A stretch of 40,171 nt of DNA, from assembly GCA_017642445.1 (NCBI GenBank), contig JAGCPA010000009.1, positions 1 to 40,171 of the forward strand, in the 5' to 3' direction. This stretch comes from Spirochaetia bacterium. Its GTDB lineage: Bacteria > Spirochaetota > Spirochaetia > CADAEX01. A program made the translations under genes and the position numbers. Within the stretch, counting starts at the first letter, position 1; every line of letters begins with the position of its first letter. Positions 1 to 8,513 of the stretch are shown here, in pieces. The notes under the pieces are model-generated. The model made no database searches and was not told the origin of the DNA. It was given only the letters and a program-made list of their open reading frames with translations.

Positions 1-64
1 AATCGAAGAACCGGTCCTCTGAGTCGCCGGTGAACATAGTCTCGTCAAAATCGTAAACTTTCAT
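1..64 (-). CDS. HAD-superfamily phosphatase, N-terminal fragment
   Basis: Only the first 21 codons are inside the window; the gene runs off the left edge. Read from 64 downwards they give MKVYDFDETMFTGDSEDRFF, with the DxDxT motif (D5, D7, T9) of HAD-superfamily hydrolases, in which the first Asp is the phosphorylated nucleophile. The placing of the motif within ten residues of the start, followed by a GDS triplet, resembles the HAD-IB group (phosphoserine phosphatase-like and lipid phosphate phosphatases). The substrate cannot be told from this fragment. It is divergent from pheS, with its own sigma70-type promoter. Confidence 0.6.
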   Translation of the reverse strand, partial: MKVYDFDETMFTGDSEDRFFD

Positions 65-86
65 GGTGATAAACCCCCGAGAGAGA

Positions 87-115
87 ATAGTATCATAACC
101 TTTAATATAAAACAA
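87..115 (-). promoter_or_regulatory. sigma70-type promoter of the HAD phosphatase gene
   Basis: On the minus strand TTGTTT (110-115) is separated by 17 bases from TACTAT (87-92), pointing at the start codon at 64. Motif match only. Confidence 0.45.
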
Positions 116-158
116 TTATTTTATTATTAAATCTCTTCTATAAACCACTGTTTTTTTC

Positions 159-164
159 TATAAT
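159..164 (+). promoter_or_regulatory. -10 element of the pheST promoter
   Basis: A perfect TATAAT lies 20 bases before the pheS start. The -35 at the right distance (TTCTAT, 136-141) is weak. The predicted leader is only about 14 bases and begins at the Shine-Dalgarno sequence (AGGAGA, 174-179). Confidence 0.45.
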
Positions 165-184
165 GGAGGGACAGGAGATAAAAA

Positions 185-1711
185 ATGGACATTGACATAA
201 AGAATCTTCATCCATTGGAAATCAAAGTTCTTCTCAACTATAAGGGAGACGAGATCACTGCAGAGCAGATTGGATCCCAGCTGGGCTTCGAGAGCCAGAG
301 CAACCAGATCTTCAGCTGGCTGTCGGGCAAGGAGCTTATCAAGGAGAAGAGCAGGACATTAAGGACTATCTACGAGCTTACTGAGCTTGGAGCTGAATAT
401 AAGGCAAAGGGAACCCCTGCCGAGCGCATCCTGAACCTGGTGAAGGAGAAGGGGGCTATGAGCCTTCCTGAGATCGCACAGGCGCTGGGACTTGAGAACA
501 AGGATGTGGGAACTGCATTCGGTCAGCTTTCCAAAGAGGGAATTCTGGCTATGGATGCCGAGAAGAAGGCTTCTGTGAAAAACGGCGAGCTTTCCACCTC
601 CATGAAGGCTGTGAGAGCACTCCTTGATAAAGGAAACCAGATTCTGGACTCAGACCTCTCTGACGAGGAGAAGAAGGCTATGGCCGGCATCAGCAAGAAG
701 CGTGGTGCTGCAGCCGCTCCGTTCAAGGTTATCGAAAGGGAGGACCTGGTCTACGAGTTCACCCCTGCCGGCCTTGAGGCAAAGAAGATGCTCCAGGACA
801 AGGGCGTTACAGGCGACGAGATCGGCGTTCTTACCCCGGAGATGCTCAAGAAGGGCGACTGGAAAGGCAAGACTTTCCGCAGCTACAATGTCAACACACC
901 TCCTGCACGGCTTATCATAGGCCGCCACAACCCATACACCGTATTCCTTGACAGCATCAAGGACAAGCTGGTATCCCTGGGCTTTGAAGAGTACGACGGA
1001 CCGCTGGTTGAGGCCGAGTTCTGGAACTGCGATGCCCTCTTCATGCCACAGTTCCACGCAGCCCGCGATATCCATGACGTATATCAGGTAAAATCGCCGA
1101 CAATGGCAAAAGAGATAGAGCAGCCATACCTGGACCGTGTGGCAGAAGTGCACAAGAACGGCTGGAAGACAGGAAGCCGTGGCTGGGGCTACGAGTTCGA
1201 CCGTAACTTCACCCGCCGCCTTATCCTGCGGAGCCAGGGAACAGTGCTCTCTGCGAAGCAGCTCCACAAGGCCAACATACCGGGCAAATACTTCGGAATC
1301 GCACGGTGCTTCCGCTACGACAAAGTGGATGCCACACACCTTTCCGACTTCTACCAGACCGAGGGAATTGTGCTGGGCAAGGATGTGAACATGAAGACGC
1401 TTCTGGGACTTCTGAAGATGTTCGCAGTCGAGTTTGCCGGAGCCACCGAGGTTATGTATGTGCCGGGCTACTTCCCGTTCACCGAGCCATCGGTGGAGAT
1501 CCATGTGAAGCACCCTGTGCTTGGCTGGATCGAGCTGGGCGGCGCCGGAATCTTCCGGCCGGAGGTGACCAAGCCGATGAATGTGGATGTGCCTGTTCTG
1601 GCATGGGGTATCGGAATCGACAGAATGGCCCTGATGTCACTTGGACTCAACGACCTGCGGGAGCTCTTCTCCCCTGATATCGAGAATGTCCGCTTAAGAA
1701 GGAGTAAATAA
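185..1711 (+). CDS. pheS: phenylalanyl-tRNA synthetase alpha subunit, archaeal/eukaryotic type
   Basis: Class II aminoacyl-tRNA synthetase subunit that charges tRNA-Phe as an alpha2beta2 enzyme with PheT. At 508 aa it is far longer than ordinary bacterial PheS (about 330 aa). The N-terminal 200 or so residues look like the repeated winged-helix modules of archaeal/eukaryotic PheRS alpha. The catalytic half follows, with motif 2-like RFDATHLSDFYQTEG-type residues (here RYDKVDATHLSDFYQTEG, about residue 380-397) and the motif 3 region GWGIGIDR-like (AWGIGIDRMAL, about 475-485). Spirochaetes are known to carry this archaeal-type enzyme, which supports the assignment of the whole window. The start is fixed by the Shine-Dalgarno AGGAGA six bases upstream. 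pheT begins one base after the stop, so the two subunits are surely co-transcribed. Confidence 0.96.
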   Translation: MDIDIKNLHPLEIKVLLNYKGDEITAEQIGSQLGFESQSNQIFSWLSGKELIKEKSRTLRTIYELTELGAEYKAKGTPAERILNLVKEKGAMSLPEIAQALGLENKDVGTAFGQLSKEGILAMDAEKKASVKNGELSTSMKAVRALLDKGNQILDSDLSDEEKKAMAGISKKRGAAAAPFKVIEREDLVYEFTPAGLEAKKMLQDKGVTGDEIGVLTPEMLKKGDWKGKTFRSYNVNTPPARLIIGRHNPYTVFLDSIKDKLVSLGFEEYDGPLVEAEFWNCDALFMPQFHAARDIHDVYQVKSPTMAKEIEQPYLDRVAEVHKNGWKTGSRGWGYEFDRNFTRRLILRSQGTVLSAKQLHKANIPGKYFGIARCFRYDKVDATHLSDFYQTEGIVLGKDVNMKTLLGLLKMFAVEFAGATEVMYVPGYFPFTEPSVEIHVKHPVLGWIELGGAGIFRPEVTKPMNVDVPVLAWGIGIDRMALMSLGLNDLRELFSPDIENVRLRRSK

Positions 1712-1712
1712 G

Positions 1713-3419
1713 ATGCCAAAGATTGAAGTTTCTGCAAACGCTCTTTACAAATATATGGGAAAAAAGGTCACAGGACAGGAGTTCATAGACCTGATCCAGT
1801 GTGCCAAGGCCGAGCTTGACGAGGAGGATGGAGATATCCTCAAGATCGAGCTTAACGATACAAACCGCCCTGACCTTTGGTCTACAGCCGGTTTCGGCCG
1901 TCTTCTGAAGCTGTATCTCGGCGGAAAGATCCCGGAGTATCCGTTCTTCTCCAGAAAGGGAGATATCAAGGACAATGGCGGAAGGGAAGTCCACGTGGAT
2001 CCATCCATCAAGGATTACCGCCCGTACGAGGTCTGCTTCATGGCAAAGGGCAAGGAAGGTATTTCTGACGAAGGGCTCAAGGATATTATCCAGACCCAGG
2101 AGAAGCTGTGCTGGAACTACGGACGCAAGAGAAAGTCCATAGCAATGGGCGTTTTCCGCAGCGATATGCTCAAATTCCCTCTCAAGTACTATGCCGCAGA
2201 TCCTGACAAGACCAAGTTTGCACCATTGGGATTCACCGAGAAGATGACACTCCGCGAGATTCTGGAGAAGCACCCCAAGGGAGTGGAGTTCGGCCATATA
2301 ATCAAGGATTTCCCAGGCTATCCATACATCACCGACTGCGAGGGCAACACCCTGAGTATGCCTCCTGTCATCAACTCAAACGAGAGCGGCGCAGTGGAGG
2401 TTGGAGACAAGAATCTGGTGGTCGAGATCACCGGTACAGACATGCCATCCCTGGTCCTCTCAGCATCTATCGTGGCATGTGACCTGTATGACTCCGGCTT
2501 CGAGATCCTCCCTGTAAAGGTTGTATATCCTTATGACACACCGCTTGGAAGAGAGATGACTATTCCATATTACTTCCAGGAACCTGTGACTGTGGATGTA
2601 GCCTATGTGAACAAGCTTTTGGGCGAGAAGTTCACAGCTGATGAGGCTGCAAAGTACTGCCAGAAGATGGGAAGCAAGACAAAGGTTGACGGCGACATCA
2701 TCACAGTTTATCCGCCTGAATACAGAAACGACTTCCTCCACTCTGTGGATGCTATCGAAGACATCATGATAGGAAGGAACCTCAAGAACTTTGTCCCAGA
2801 GATGCCTTCTGACTTCACAAAGGGAAAGATCTCTGACGAATCTCAGTTCGGCCGCCAGGTCAAGAATATCATGGTGGGACTGGGGTATCAGGAGATGACA
2901 TACTGCTATCTGGGCTCTGCAAAGGACTTCATCCAGAAGATGAACATAACTCCGGAGAAGGTTGTTCAGATCGCAAACCCGATGAGCGAGAACTTCGAGT
3001 TTGTGCGGCCCTCTGTACTGCCATGCCTCCTGGATTCCGAATCGATTTCCAGCAACGCAGTGTATCCGCATAACATTTTCGAGATCGGAAAGATAGCGCT
3101 CATCAACCCGGAGGAGAACTACGGCGTAAGCACCATAAATGCGCTGGGCCTGCTCTCTGCCGACAAGGATACAACATTCAACTCCCTGAACTCCCAGATC
3201 ACAGCGCTGTTCTACTACATCGGAGCAGAATATTCACTTAAGGAGGCCGAGGATCCGCGGTTCATAACAGGCCGCTGTGCAAAGGTCATCTCAGGTGGAA
3301 AAGAGGTTGGAATCATGGGCGAGATAAACCCTGTTGTCCTTGAGAACTGGGGCATCCAGGTGCCATGTGCAGCCTGCGAGCTTAACCTTGACATTATCCT
3401 TGCTGACAAGCAGAAGTGA
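1713..3419 (+). CDS. pheT: phenylalanyl-tRNA synthetase beta subunit, archaeal/eukaryotic type
   Basis: Beta subunit of PheRS, 568 aa, against roughly 800 aa for the standard bacterial form. It lacks the N-terminal EMAP/OB tRNA-binding domain and the C-terminal ferredoxin-fold anticodon-binding domain, as archaeal and eukaryotic beta subunits do. Visible in order are an N-terminal B1-like region, a B3/B4 editing-type region (residues about 90-260), a B5 domain (about 280-360, including the stretch YPPEYRNDFLHSVDAIED) and a C-terminal class II-like core (about 370-560). The start codon is one base after the pheS stop and the Shine-Dalgarno (AGGAG, 1699-1704) lies inside the pheS end, which indicates translational coupling. 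Confidence 0.96.
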   Translation: MPKIEVSANALYKYMGKKVTGQEFIDLIQCAKAELDEEDGDILKIELNDTNRPDLWSTAGFGRLLKLYLGGKIPEYPFFSRKGDIKDNGGREVHVDPSIKDYRPYEVCFMAKGKEGISDEGLKDIIQTQEKLCWNYGRKRKSIAMGVFRSDMLKFPLKYYAADPDKTKFAPLGFTEKMTLREILEKHPKGVEFGHIIKDFPGYPYITDCEGNTLSMPPVINSNESGAVEVGDKNLVVEITGTDMPSLVLSASIVACDLYDSGFEILPVKVVYPYDTPLGREMTIPYYFQEPVTVDVAYVNKLLGEKFTADEAAKYCQKMGSKTKVDGDIITVYPPEYRNDFLHSVDAIEDIMIGRNLKNFVPEMPSDFTKGKISDESQFGRQVKNIMVGLGYQEMTYCYLGSAKDFIQKMNITPEKVVQIANPMSENFEFVRPSVLPCLLDSESISSNAVYPHNIFEIGKIALINPEENYGVSTINALGLLSADKDTTFNSLNSQITALFYYIGAEYSLKEAEDPRFITGRCAKVISGGKEVGIMGEINPVVLENWGIQVPCAACELNLDIILADKQK

Positions 3420-3426
3420 GGTGAGT

Positions 3427-3915
3427 ATGGAGATCAAAATCAAGGCTGTTCAGGCAGTGATCCCTGAGGATTCAAATATTATCGTGAGGCAGTCCCACTT
3501 TATTAAGACAGTGGAAGACCTTGAGGAGATCATTGTCTCCGCAGTGCCCGGCATCCAGTACGGCCTGGCTTTCAACGAGGCCTCAGGCCCATGCCTTGTC
3601 CGCACCGGCGGCAACGAGCCGGCTCTTGTAGAGGCTGCCAAGGAGAATGCCCTGGCAACCGGCGCAGGCCACACCTTCTATCTTCTTATAAAGAAGGCGT
3701 TCCCTATCAATATCCTTAAGCAGATCCAGGCCTGCGGCGAGGTGGTCAACATCTTTGCCGCAACTGCCAATCCGCTGCAGATTATACTTGCAGAATCGGA
3801 GCAGGGCAGAGGCATCCTGGGCGTTATCGACGGATTCTCGCCGAAGGGTGTAGAGGGCGATGCCGATAAGAAAGACAGGAAAGACATGCTCCGCCTATTT
3901 GGGTATAAGTTCTGA
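3427..3915 (+). CDS. adenosine-specific kinase (PF04008-type)
   Basis: A 162-aa protein of the small family named after the archaeal adenosine-specific kinase. The family hallmark is clear at about residues 36-58: GIQYGLAFNEASGPCLVRTGG. The remainder (GAGHTFYLLIKKAFPINIL, then CGEVVNIFAATANPLQIILAE) also matches the family pattern. The kinase activity is known for archaeal relatives only; the physiological role in bacteria is unclear. Its start lies 7 bases after the pheT stop, with GAGGTGAG just ahead, so it is the third gene of the pheST operon. An in-frame GTG at 3421 is possible but sits inside the Shine-Dalgarno. It ends 5 bases before the convergent symporter gene. Confidence 0.85.
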   Translation: MEIKIKAVQAVIPEDSNIIVRQSHFIKTVEDLEEIIVSAVPGIQYGLAFNEASGPCLVRTGGNEPALVEAAKENALATGAGHTFYLLIKKAFPINILKQIQACGEVVNIFAATANPLQIILAESEQGRGILGVIDGFSPKGVEGDADKKDRKDMLRLFGYKF

Positions 3916-3920
3916 GCCTT

Positions 3921-5375
3921 TCAATCTTCCTTTCTGCTGAAAAGCAGCAGGCCGGCGAAGGCCAGCAGCGCATTCAAGAGAAGAATCTCAAAACCGAAGG
4001 TGTATCCGAACAGAAGCTCCTTTGAGTAGCGGTTTATCAGATAGCTTGCGACAGGCGAAATGACTGCGATGAATGGAACAGCCTTATCAAATACTCTCCG
4101 CTTTTTAAGCATCATGCCGAAGCAGAAAAGGGCGAGGAGCGGACCATAGGTGTAGCCTGCTATGACAAAGATTGTGGAGATAAGGGAATCGGAATGGAAC
4201 GGCCTGAAACCTACTATTATGATAAAGAAACAGGTTGTGAAAACCACATGCATAATCTTGCGCAGCCTGACCTTCTTCTCCTCGGAGAGGTCGGAGCGCT
4301 TCTCGAAGCCGATGACATCGACACAGAATGATGTGGTGAGGGCTGCGATTGTGCCATCTGCGCTGGAATAACCTGCCGCCACCAGACCCAGCATGAAGAG
4401 GACGGCAGAGACCGGCCCGGCCGACAGCGCGATAGTCGAGAAAATAGCATCAGACTTCTGCGGCAGGACAATATGGTTGTTCTCCGCATAGGAGAGGAGC
4501 AGTATTCCGAGTCCGAGGAAGAGGACATTGATCAAGACAAACAGCGTGGCGGTGAAAGACATGTTCTTCTGGGATTCCCGCAGGCTCCGGCAGGAGAGGT
4601 TCTTCTGCATCATATCCTGATCAAGTCCAGTCATAGTGATGCTGATGCAGATACCTGATGCAATCTGCTTCCAGAAGAAGGTGGCAGATCTCCAGTCGCT
4701 GTCAAATATTCTCATCATCCCCGCCTCGCCTGCTTTCTTGAAGGCTGCGGAGAAAGTTGATCCAAGCCCTGTCTTAAGAACGTATAGGATTCCTGCTATG
4801 GCAAGGAGCATGCAGGTTGTCTGGAGGACATCGGTCCACACCACAGTCTTGATTCCGCCCCTGAAGGTATAGAGAAGTATTAGGAACAGGATGATTGCCG
4901 CCAGAACCCAGAAGGGAAGGCCCGATTTTTTGAAGGCCGCCTCGTAGAGGACAAACACCACGATATAGAGCCTCAGCGCAGAGCCGATAAGCCTTGAGAG
5001 CATGAATAGGAATGCCCCTGTGGTCTGAGTCCTTACTCCGAACCTGTTCCCGAGATAGCTGTAGATAGAGGTGAGGTTCAGCCTGTAATACAGAGGAAGA
5101 AGGATGAATGCGATTATGAAGAATCCGATGAAATTCCCGGCCACCACGCCGAGATAGGTGAACTGGCTCTGCCGGACATATCCCGGGACAGACATGAATG
5201 TGACACCCGAAAGGAGAGTCCCGATCATTCCATAGGCGACAGCGATCCATGGAGACCTGCGGTTCCCGCGGAAATAAGCCTCGTTTGAGCTCTCTTTCCT
5301 GGACACCAGCCGCGATACTGTAAGCAGCAGGAGAAAGTAGGAAAGCATAAGCACACTTACAAACAGAATAGACAA
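3921..5375 (-). CDS. sodium:solute symporter family transporter
   Basis: A 484-aa integral membrane protein of the SSS family (LeuT fold), importing a solute with sodium. About 12-13 hydrophobic helices are visible. The N-terminal part GMIGTLLSGVTFMSVPGYVRQ (about residues 50-70) and the following NFIGFFIIAFILLPLYYRLN are typical of the family's first helices, with later motifs such as GLVAAGYSSADGTIAALTTS (about 330-350). The substrate is not predictable; sugar, sialic acid, amino acid and ethanolamine-like solutes are all known in the family. The start codon is TTG, chosen because an AGGAGG (5384-5389) lies 8 bases upstream; an ATG two bases after the Shine-Dalgarno is in another frame. It is convergent with the adenosine-specific kinase. 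Confidence 0.9.
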   Translation of the reverse strand: MSILFVSVLMLSYFLLLLTVSRLVSRKESSNEAYFRGNRRSPWIAVAYGMIGTLLSGVTFMSVPGYVRQSQFTYLGVVAGNFIGFFIIAFILLPLYYRLNLTSIYSYLGNRFGVRTQTTGAFLFMLSRLIGSALRLYIVVFVLYEAAFKKSGLPFWVLAAIILFLILLYTFRGGIKTVVWTDVLQTTCMLLAIAGILYVLKTGLGSTFSAAFKKAGEAGMMRIFDSDWRSATFFWKQIASGICISITMTGLDQDMMQKNLSCRSLRESQKNMSFTATLFVLINVLFLGLGILLLSYAENNHIVLPQKSDAIFSTIALSAGPVSAVLFMLGLVAAGYSSADGTIAALTTSFCVDVIGFEKRSDLSEEKKVRLRKIMHVVFTTCFFIIIVGFRPFHSDSLISTIFVIAGYTYGPLLALFCFGMMLKKRRVFDKAVPFIAVISPVASYLINRYSKELLFGYTFGFEILLLNALLAFAGLLLFSRKED

Positions 5376-5396
5376 ATGACATTCCTCCTTTAACCA

Positions 5397-5425
5397 ATAA
5401 TAGTATACCTCTTTTTATTTGTCAA
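5397..5425 (-). promoter_or_regulatory. sigma70 promoter of the symporter gene
   Basis: TTGACA (5420-5425) and TATTAT (5397-5402) on the minus strand with a 17-base spacer. The -35 is only 10 bases from the -35 of the divergent promoter at 5436-5465. The spacer contains AAAAGAGGTATACTAT-type sequence that recurs at the higBA promoter. Confidence 0.6.
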
Positions 5426-5435
5426 AAAAAAGGTG

Positions 5436-5465
5436 TTGACTTTATATAGAAATTTGCCGTATATT
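5436..5465 (+). promoter_or_regulatory. sigma70 promoter of the small membrane-peptide gene
   Basis: TTGACT (5436-5441), 18-base spacer, TATATT (5460-5465). It drives a transcript of roughly 200 bases that ends at the terminator at 5649-5674. Confidence 0.6.
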
Positions 5466-5519
5466 AATAGTGTATTGAGTTTTTTGAAAAATATCCTTAG
5501 ACAAAAGGAGGTAAAGCGA

Positions 5520-5636
5520 ATGATGTATGCATTCCTTGTACCAGCTCCTGAAATGATGAAGATTACAGGACGCGCAGTATTAGTGATGGCAGCAGTGCTC
5601 GCAGTTGCGGTAGCAGCTCACTGCTTGGGATTCTGA
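5520..5636 (+). CDS. short single-helix membrane peptide (38 aa), unknown function
   Basis: Not a family I recognise. The peptide begins MMYAFLVPAPEMMKITGR and continues with a hydrophobic Ala/Val-rich stretch (residues about 18-33) that could form one transmembrane helix, ending HCLGF. Reasons to believe it: a near-perfect Shine-Dalgarno AAAGGAGGT (5504-5512) sits 7 bases before the ATG, a sigma70 promoter lies upstream, and a GNRA-loop terminator follows 12 bases after the stop, making a self-contained monocistronic unit. A longer reading from 5433 would start within the promoter and is unlikely. A second ATG directly follows the first. It could alternatively be a small RNA whose reading frame is incidental, but the ribosome-binding site argues for translation. 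Confidence 0.6.
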   Translation: MMYAFLVPAPEMMKITGRAVLVMAAVLAVAVAAHCLGF

Positions 5637-5648
5637 AAACTGGGAAGA

Positions 5649-5674
5649 CGAACCGAAAGGTTCGCTTTTTTTTT
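5649..5674 (+). terminator. intrinsic terminator of the small peptide gene
   Basis: CGAACC-GAAA-GGTTCG hairpin (5649-5664) followed by C and nine T. The GAAA loop is a stable GNRA tetraloop. Strong on the plus strand; no T run serves the minus strand. Confidence 0.85.
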
Positions 5675-5687
5675 GCCTATTCGCCTT

Positions 5688-6299
5688 TCAGCGGCACTGA
5701 TCGATAGTCTTTCTTATTCCAGCTAAAAGTTCATCGTAATTGTGGGCCACACCGATGGTGGGGTTCTCGTCCACAATCCGCTGTGGAGGGCAGAAGAGCA
5801 TTCCTCCGTCAGCCTCTTTTATCATGGAAAGGTCGTTGTAGGAATCGCCGGATGCGAACACCTTGAGGTTCATGGAGTGGAAGCCCTCCACCGCATGCTT
5901 CTTTCCATCCTTCTGCCGCAGTTTGTAGCCGGTTATCATATTCTTGTCGTCAACAATCAGCGTGTTGCAGAAAATGGTAGGCCATGCCAGCTGCTTCATA
6001 AGGGGCTGTGCGAACTGGTCAAAGGTGTCGGAAAGAATCACTGCCTGGGTGAATGTCCTGAGCTCATCCATAAAAGCCTTGGCGCCGTCCAGCGGCTTCA
6101 TTGTGGCGATAACATCCTGGATATCCTTAAGTGTAAGGCCATGCTCCTTGAGAATCTCGATTCTTCCCTTCATAAGGACATCGTAATCGGGGATGTCGCG
6201 GGTGGTGAGCCTGAGCTTCTCTATCCCGGTCTTCTCGGCCACATTGATCCAGATTTCAGGTACTAAGACTCCCTCGAGGTCAAGGCAAACAACAAACAT
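5688..6299 (-). CDS. thrH: bifunctional phosphoserine phosphatase/homoserine phosphotransferase
   Basis: HAD-superfamily enzyme of the ThrH group, which hydrolyses phosphoserine and can move its phosphate to homoserine. The 203-aa protein starts MFVVCLDLEGVLVPEIWI, with the variant nucleophile motif DLEG (D7, E9) characteristic of ThrH rather than the DxDGT of SerB. It continues with TTRDIPDYDVLM (about 31-42), a motif II region VILSDTFDQF (about 88-97), and motif IV SGDSYNDLSM (about 147-156). The longer open frame begins at 6446, but the upstream 49 codons are AT-rich and lie in the divergent promoter region. The ATG at 6299 has GGAGAGAG nearby and gives the family N-terminus. No serine or threonine biosynthesis genes are adjacent. 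Confidence 0.92.
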   Translation of the reverse strand: MFVVCLDLEGVLVPEIWINVAEKTGIEKLRLTTRDIPDYDVLMKGRIEILKEHGLTLKDIQDVIATMKPLDGAKAFMDELRTFTQAVILSDTFDQFAQPLMKQLAWPTIFCNTLIVDDKNMITGYKLRQKDGKKHAVEGFHSMNLKVFASGDSYNDLSMIKEADGGMLFCPPQRIVDENPTIGVAHNYDELLAGIRKTIDQCR

Positions 6300-6322
6300 A
6301 TTCTCTCTCCGTCGTAAAAGTG

Positions 6323-6358
6323 TATAGTCACTATATTTTTTGTTATTAAAAATATCAA
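6323..6358 (-). promoter_or_regulatory. thrH promoter with a perfect dyad over the -10
   Basis: On the minus strand TTGATA (6353-6358), 17 bases, TATAGT (6330-6335). The -10 is one arm of a perfect inverted repeat TATAGT-C-ACTATA (6323-6335), a possible repressor site. Confidence 0.5.
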
Positions 6359-6366
6359 TATATGTA

Positions 6367-6395
6367 TTGAAAAAACCTTGCAGAATTTGTATTAT
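6367..6395 (+). promoter_or_regulatory. sigma70 promoter of fusA
   Basis: TTGAAA (6367-6372), 17 bases, TATTAT (6390-6395), followed by AAAGGAAA and the ATG at 6418. Confidence 0.55.
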
Positions 6396-6417
6396 TTTGC
6401 GAATAAAGGAAATAATT

Positions 6418-8502
6418 ATGGATCTTGAGAAAAAATTAAGAAACATCGGTATCAGCGCGCATATCGATTCCGGAAAGACAACTCTTTCTGAGCGTATCCT
6501 CTTCTATTGCAACAAGATACACGCTATCCACGAGGTGCATGGAAAAGACGGCGTAGGCGCCACCATGGACTCAATGGAGCTGGAGCGTGAGAGAGGAATC
6601 ACCATTGCATCTGCAGCGACAAATGTAGTATGGAAAGGTACCCCTATCAACGTAATCGACACCCCGGGCCACGTAGACTTCACTGTAGAAGTTGAGCGTT
6701 CCCTCAGAGTACTGGATGGAGCTATCCTGGTCCTCTGTTCTGTCGGCGGTGTCCAGTCACAGTCTATAACAGTAGACCGTCAGCTCAAGCGGTACAAGGT
6801 TCCACGCCTGGCATTTGTCAACAAGTGCGACAGAACCGGTGCAAACCCATACAAGGTAAAGGAGCAGCTCCACGACAAGCTGGGTCTGAACTCTGTGCTC
6901 ATGCAGATTCCTATAGGACTCGAGGACAAACTTGAGGGCGTAGTCGACCTGGTGAAGATGAAGGCTATCTACTTCCGCGGCGACAACGGTCTTGATGTTG
7001 TGGAGGAAGATATCCCTGCAGACCTCAAGGACGAGGCAGAGGAGAAGAGGGAGCTTATGCTTGATGCTGCATCCATGTTCTCCGACGAGCTTGCAGAAGC
7101 ATACCTGAACGGCGAAGAGATTCCTCAGGAGATGATCCACGAGGCAGTGCGCAAAGGTGTTCTGGCACGGGAACTGGTTCCTGTATTCATGGGATCCGCA
7201 TATAAGAACAAAGGTATCCAGCCTCTTCTGGACGCAGTAGTGCGCTATCTGCCTGCACCTGAGGATGTTGAGAACACAGCCCTTGATCTGGATGACGGCG
7301 AGAAGGAGATAATCCTCAAGTCAGATCCGAGAATGCCTACTGTGGCCCTTGCGTTCAAGCTTGAGGACGGACAGTACGGTCAGCTCACATACATCAGAAT
7401 CTATCAGGGCGTGATTAAGAAAGGCGACGAGCTTTATAACACAAGATCCAAGAAAAAATTCAAGGTCGGACGTCTTATCAGGATGCATGCCTCCACAATG
7501 GAAGATATAAGCGAAGGCGGCTGCGGAGATATCGTGGCTCTGTTCGGCGTTGACTGTGCCTCAGGCGACACATTCTGTAATCCATCCCTCAACTACTCAA
7601 TGACATCCATGTATGTTCCTGATGCAGTTATCTCGCTCTCCATCAAGCCGGTGGACAAGAAGGCTGCAGACAACATGGCAAAGGCTATAAACCGGTTCAC
7701 AAAAGAGGACCCGACATTCCGCTGCTATGTGGATGAGGAATCCAACGAGACTATCATCTCCGGAATGGGCGAGCTCCACCTGGATGTTTATGTGGAGAGA
7801 ATGAAGAGAGAGTACAAGGCCGAGGTTACCACAGGTGCACCTCAGGTTGCATACCGCGAGACCATAACCAAGAGGGCAGACTTCGAGTACACACACAAGA
7901 AGCAGTCTGGCGGTTCAGGTCAGTATGGTAAGGTATGCGGATTCATCGAGCCGCTTAACGAAGAGGGCAAGAACTACGAGTTCGTAAACGAGGTCAAGGG
8001 TGGAAAGATTCCTACCGAGTATATCCCTGCTGTCGACAAAGGTTTCCAGGCTTCCCTTGCCAAAGGTCAGCTGATCAAGTTCCCTGTTGTAGGGGTAAAG
8101 GTTACAGTAAACGACGGTCAGTCCCACCCGGTCGACTCCTCCGATATGGCATTCCAGCTGGCAGCTATGGGCGCATTCAAGGAAGCTTATATGAAGGCCG
8201 CACCGGAGATCATGGAGCCTATCATGAAGGTCTCTGTAGAGGGTCCTACCGAGTTCCAGGGCAATATCTTCGCCAGCATCAACCAGCGGCGTGGTATGAT
8301 TGTCTCCTCAGTTGAGGACGGCGCGATCTGTCATGTCGAGGCAGAGGTTCCGCTCTCTGAGATGTTCGGATATTCAACAGTTCTCCGTTCCCTTACCCAG
8401 GGAAAGGCTGAGTTCACCATGGAATTCCAGAAGTATGGAAAAGTTCCAAAGTCTGTTTCTGAAGAGCTTATCAAGAAGTATCAGGAACAGAATAAAAAAT
8501 AA
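6418..8502 (+). CDS. fusA: elongation factor G, spirochaete/mitochondrial EF-G1 type
   Basis: Translational GTPase of 694 aa. G1 is [18 protein letters not shown] (residues about 9-26), with Ser before GKT and Leu after TT as in mitochondrial EF-G1, where ordinary bacterial EF-G has AHIDAGKTTTTER. The stretches [24 protein letters not shown] and [19 protein letters not shown] also follow the mtEFG1 pattern. G3 is [10 protein letters not shown]4 is NKCD. From family knowledge, spirochaetes carry two EF-Gs, spdEFG1 (translocation) and spdEFG2 (ribosome recycling). This one resembles spdEFG1, so a second paralogue should exist elsewhere. The longer frame from 6340 was rejected: its first codons are the promoter, and AAAGGAAA precedes 6418. 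Confidence 0.95.
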   Translation: MDLEKKLRNIGISAHIDSGKTTLSERILFYCNKIHAIHEVHGKDGVGATMDSMELERERGITIASAATNVVWKGTPINVIDTPGHVDFTVEVERSLRVLDGAILVLCSVGGVQSQSITVDRQLKRYKVPRLAFVNKCDRTGANPYKVKEQLHDKLGLNSVLMQIPIGLEDKLEGVVDLVKMKAIYFRGDNGLDVVEEDIPADLKDEAEEKRELMLDAASMFSDELAEAYLNGEEIPQEMIHEAVRKGVLARELVPVFMGSAYKNKGIQPLLDAVVRYLPAPEDVENTALDLDDGEKEIILKSDPRMPTVALAFKLEDGQYGQLTYIRIYQGVIKKGDELYNTRSKKKFKVGRLIRMHASTMEDISEGGCGDIVALFGVDCASGDTFCNPSLNYSMTSMYVPDAVISLSIKPVDKKAADNMAKAINRFTKEDPTFRCYVDEESNETIISGMGELHLDVYVERMKREYKAEVTTGAPQVAYRETITKRADFEYTHKKQSGGSGQYGKVCGFIEPLNEEGKNYEFVNEVKGGKIPTEYIPAVDKGFQASLAKGQLIKFPVVGVKVTVNDGQSHPVDSSDMAFQLAAMGAFKEAYMKAAPEIMEPIMKVSVEGPTEFQGNIFASINQRRGMIVSSVEDGAICHVEAEVPLSEMFGYSTVLRSLTQGKAEFTMEFQKYGKVPKSVSEELIKKYQEQNKK

Positions 8503-8513
8503 GGAGAAGAGCT

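Noticed and set aside
650-1513. 287-codon minus-strand frame
   Set aside because: Antisense shadow of pheS; His/Val/Leu-rich translation without recognisable motifs.
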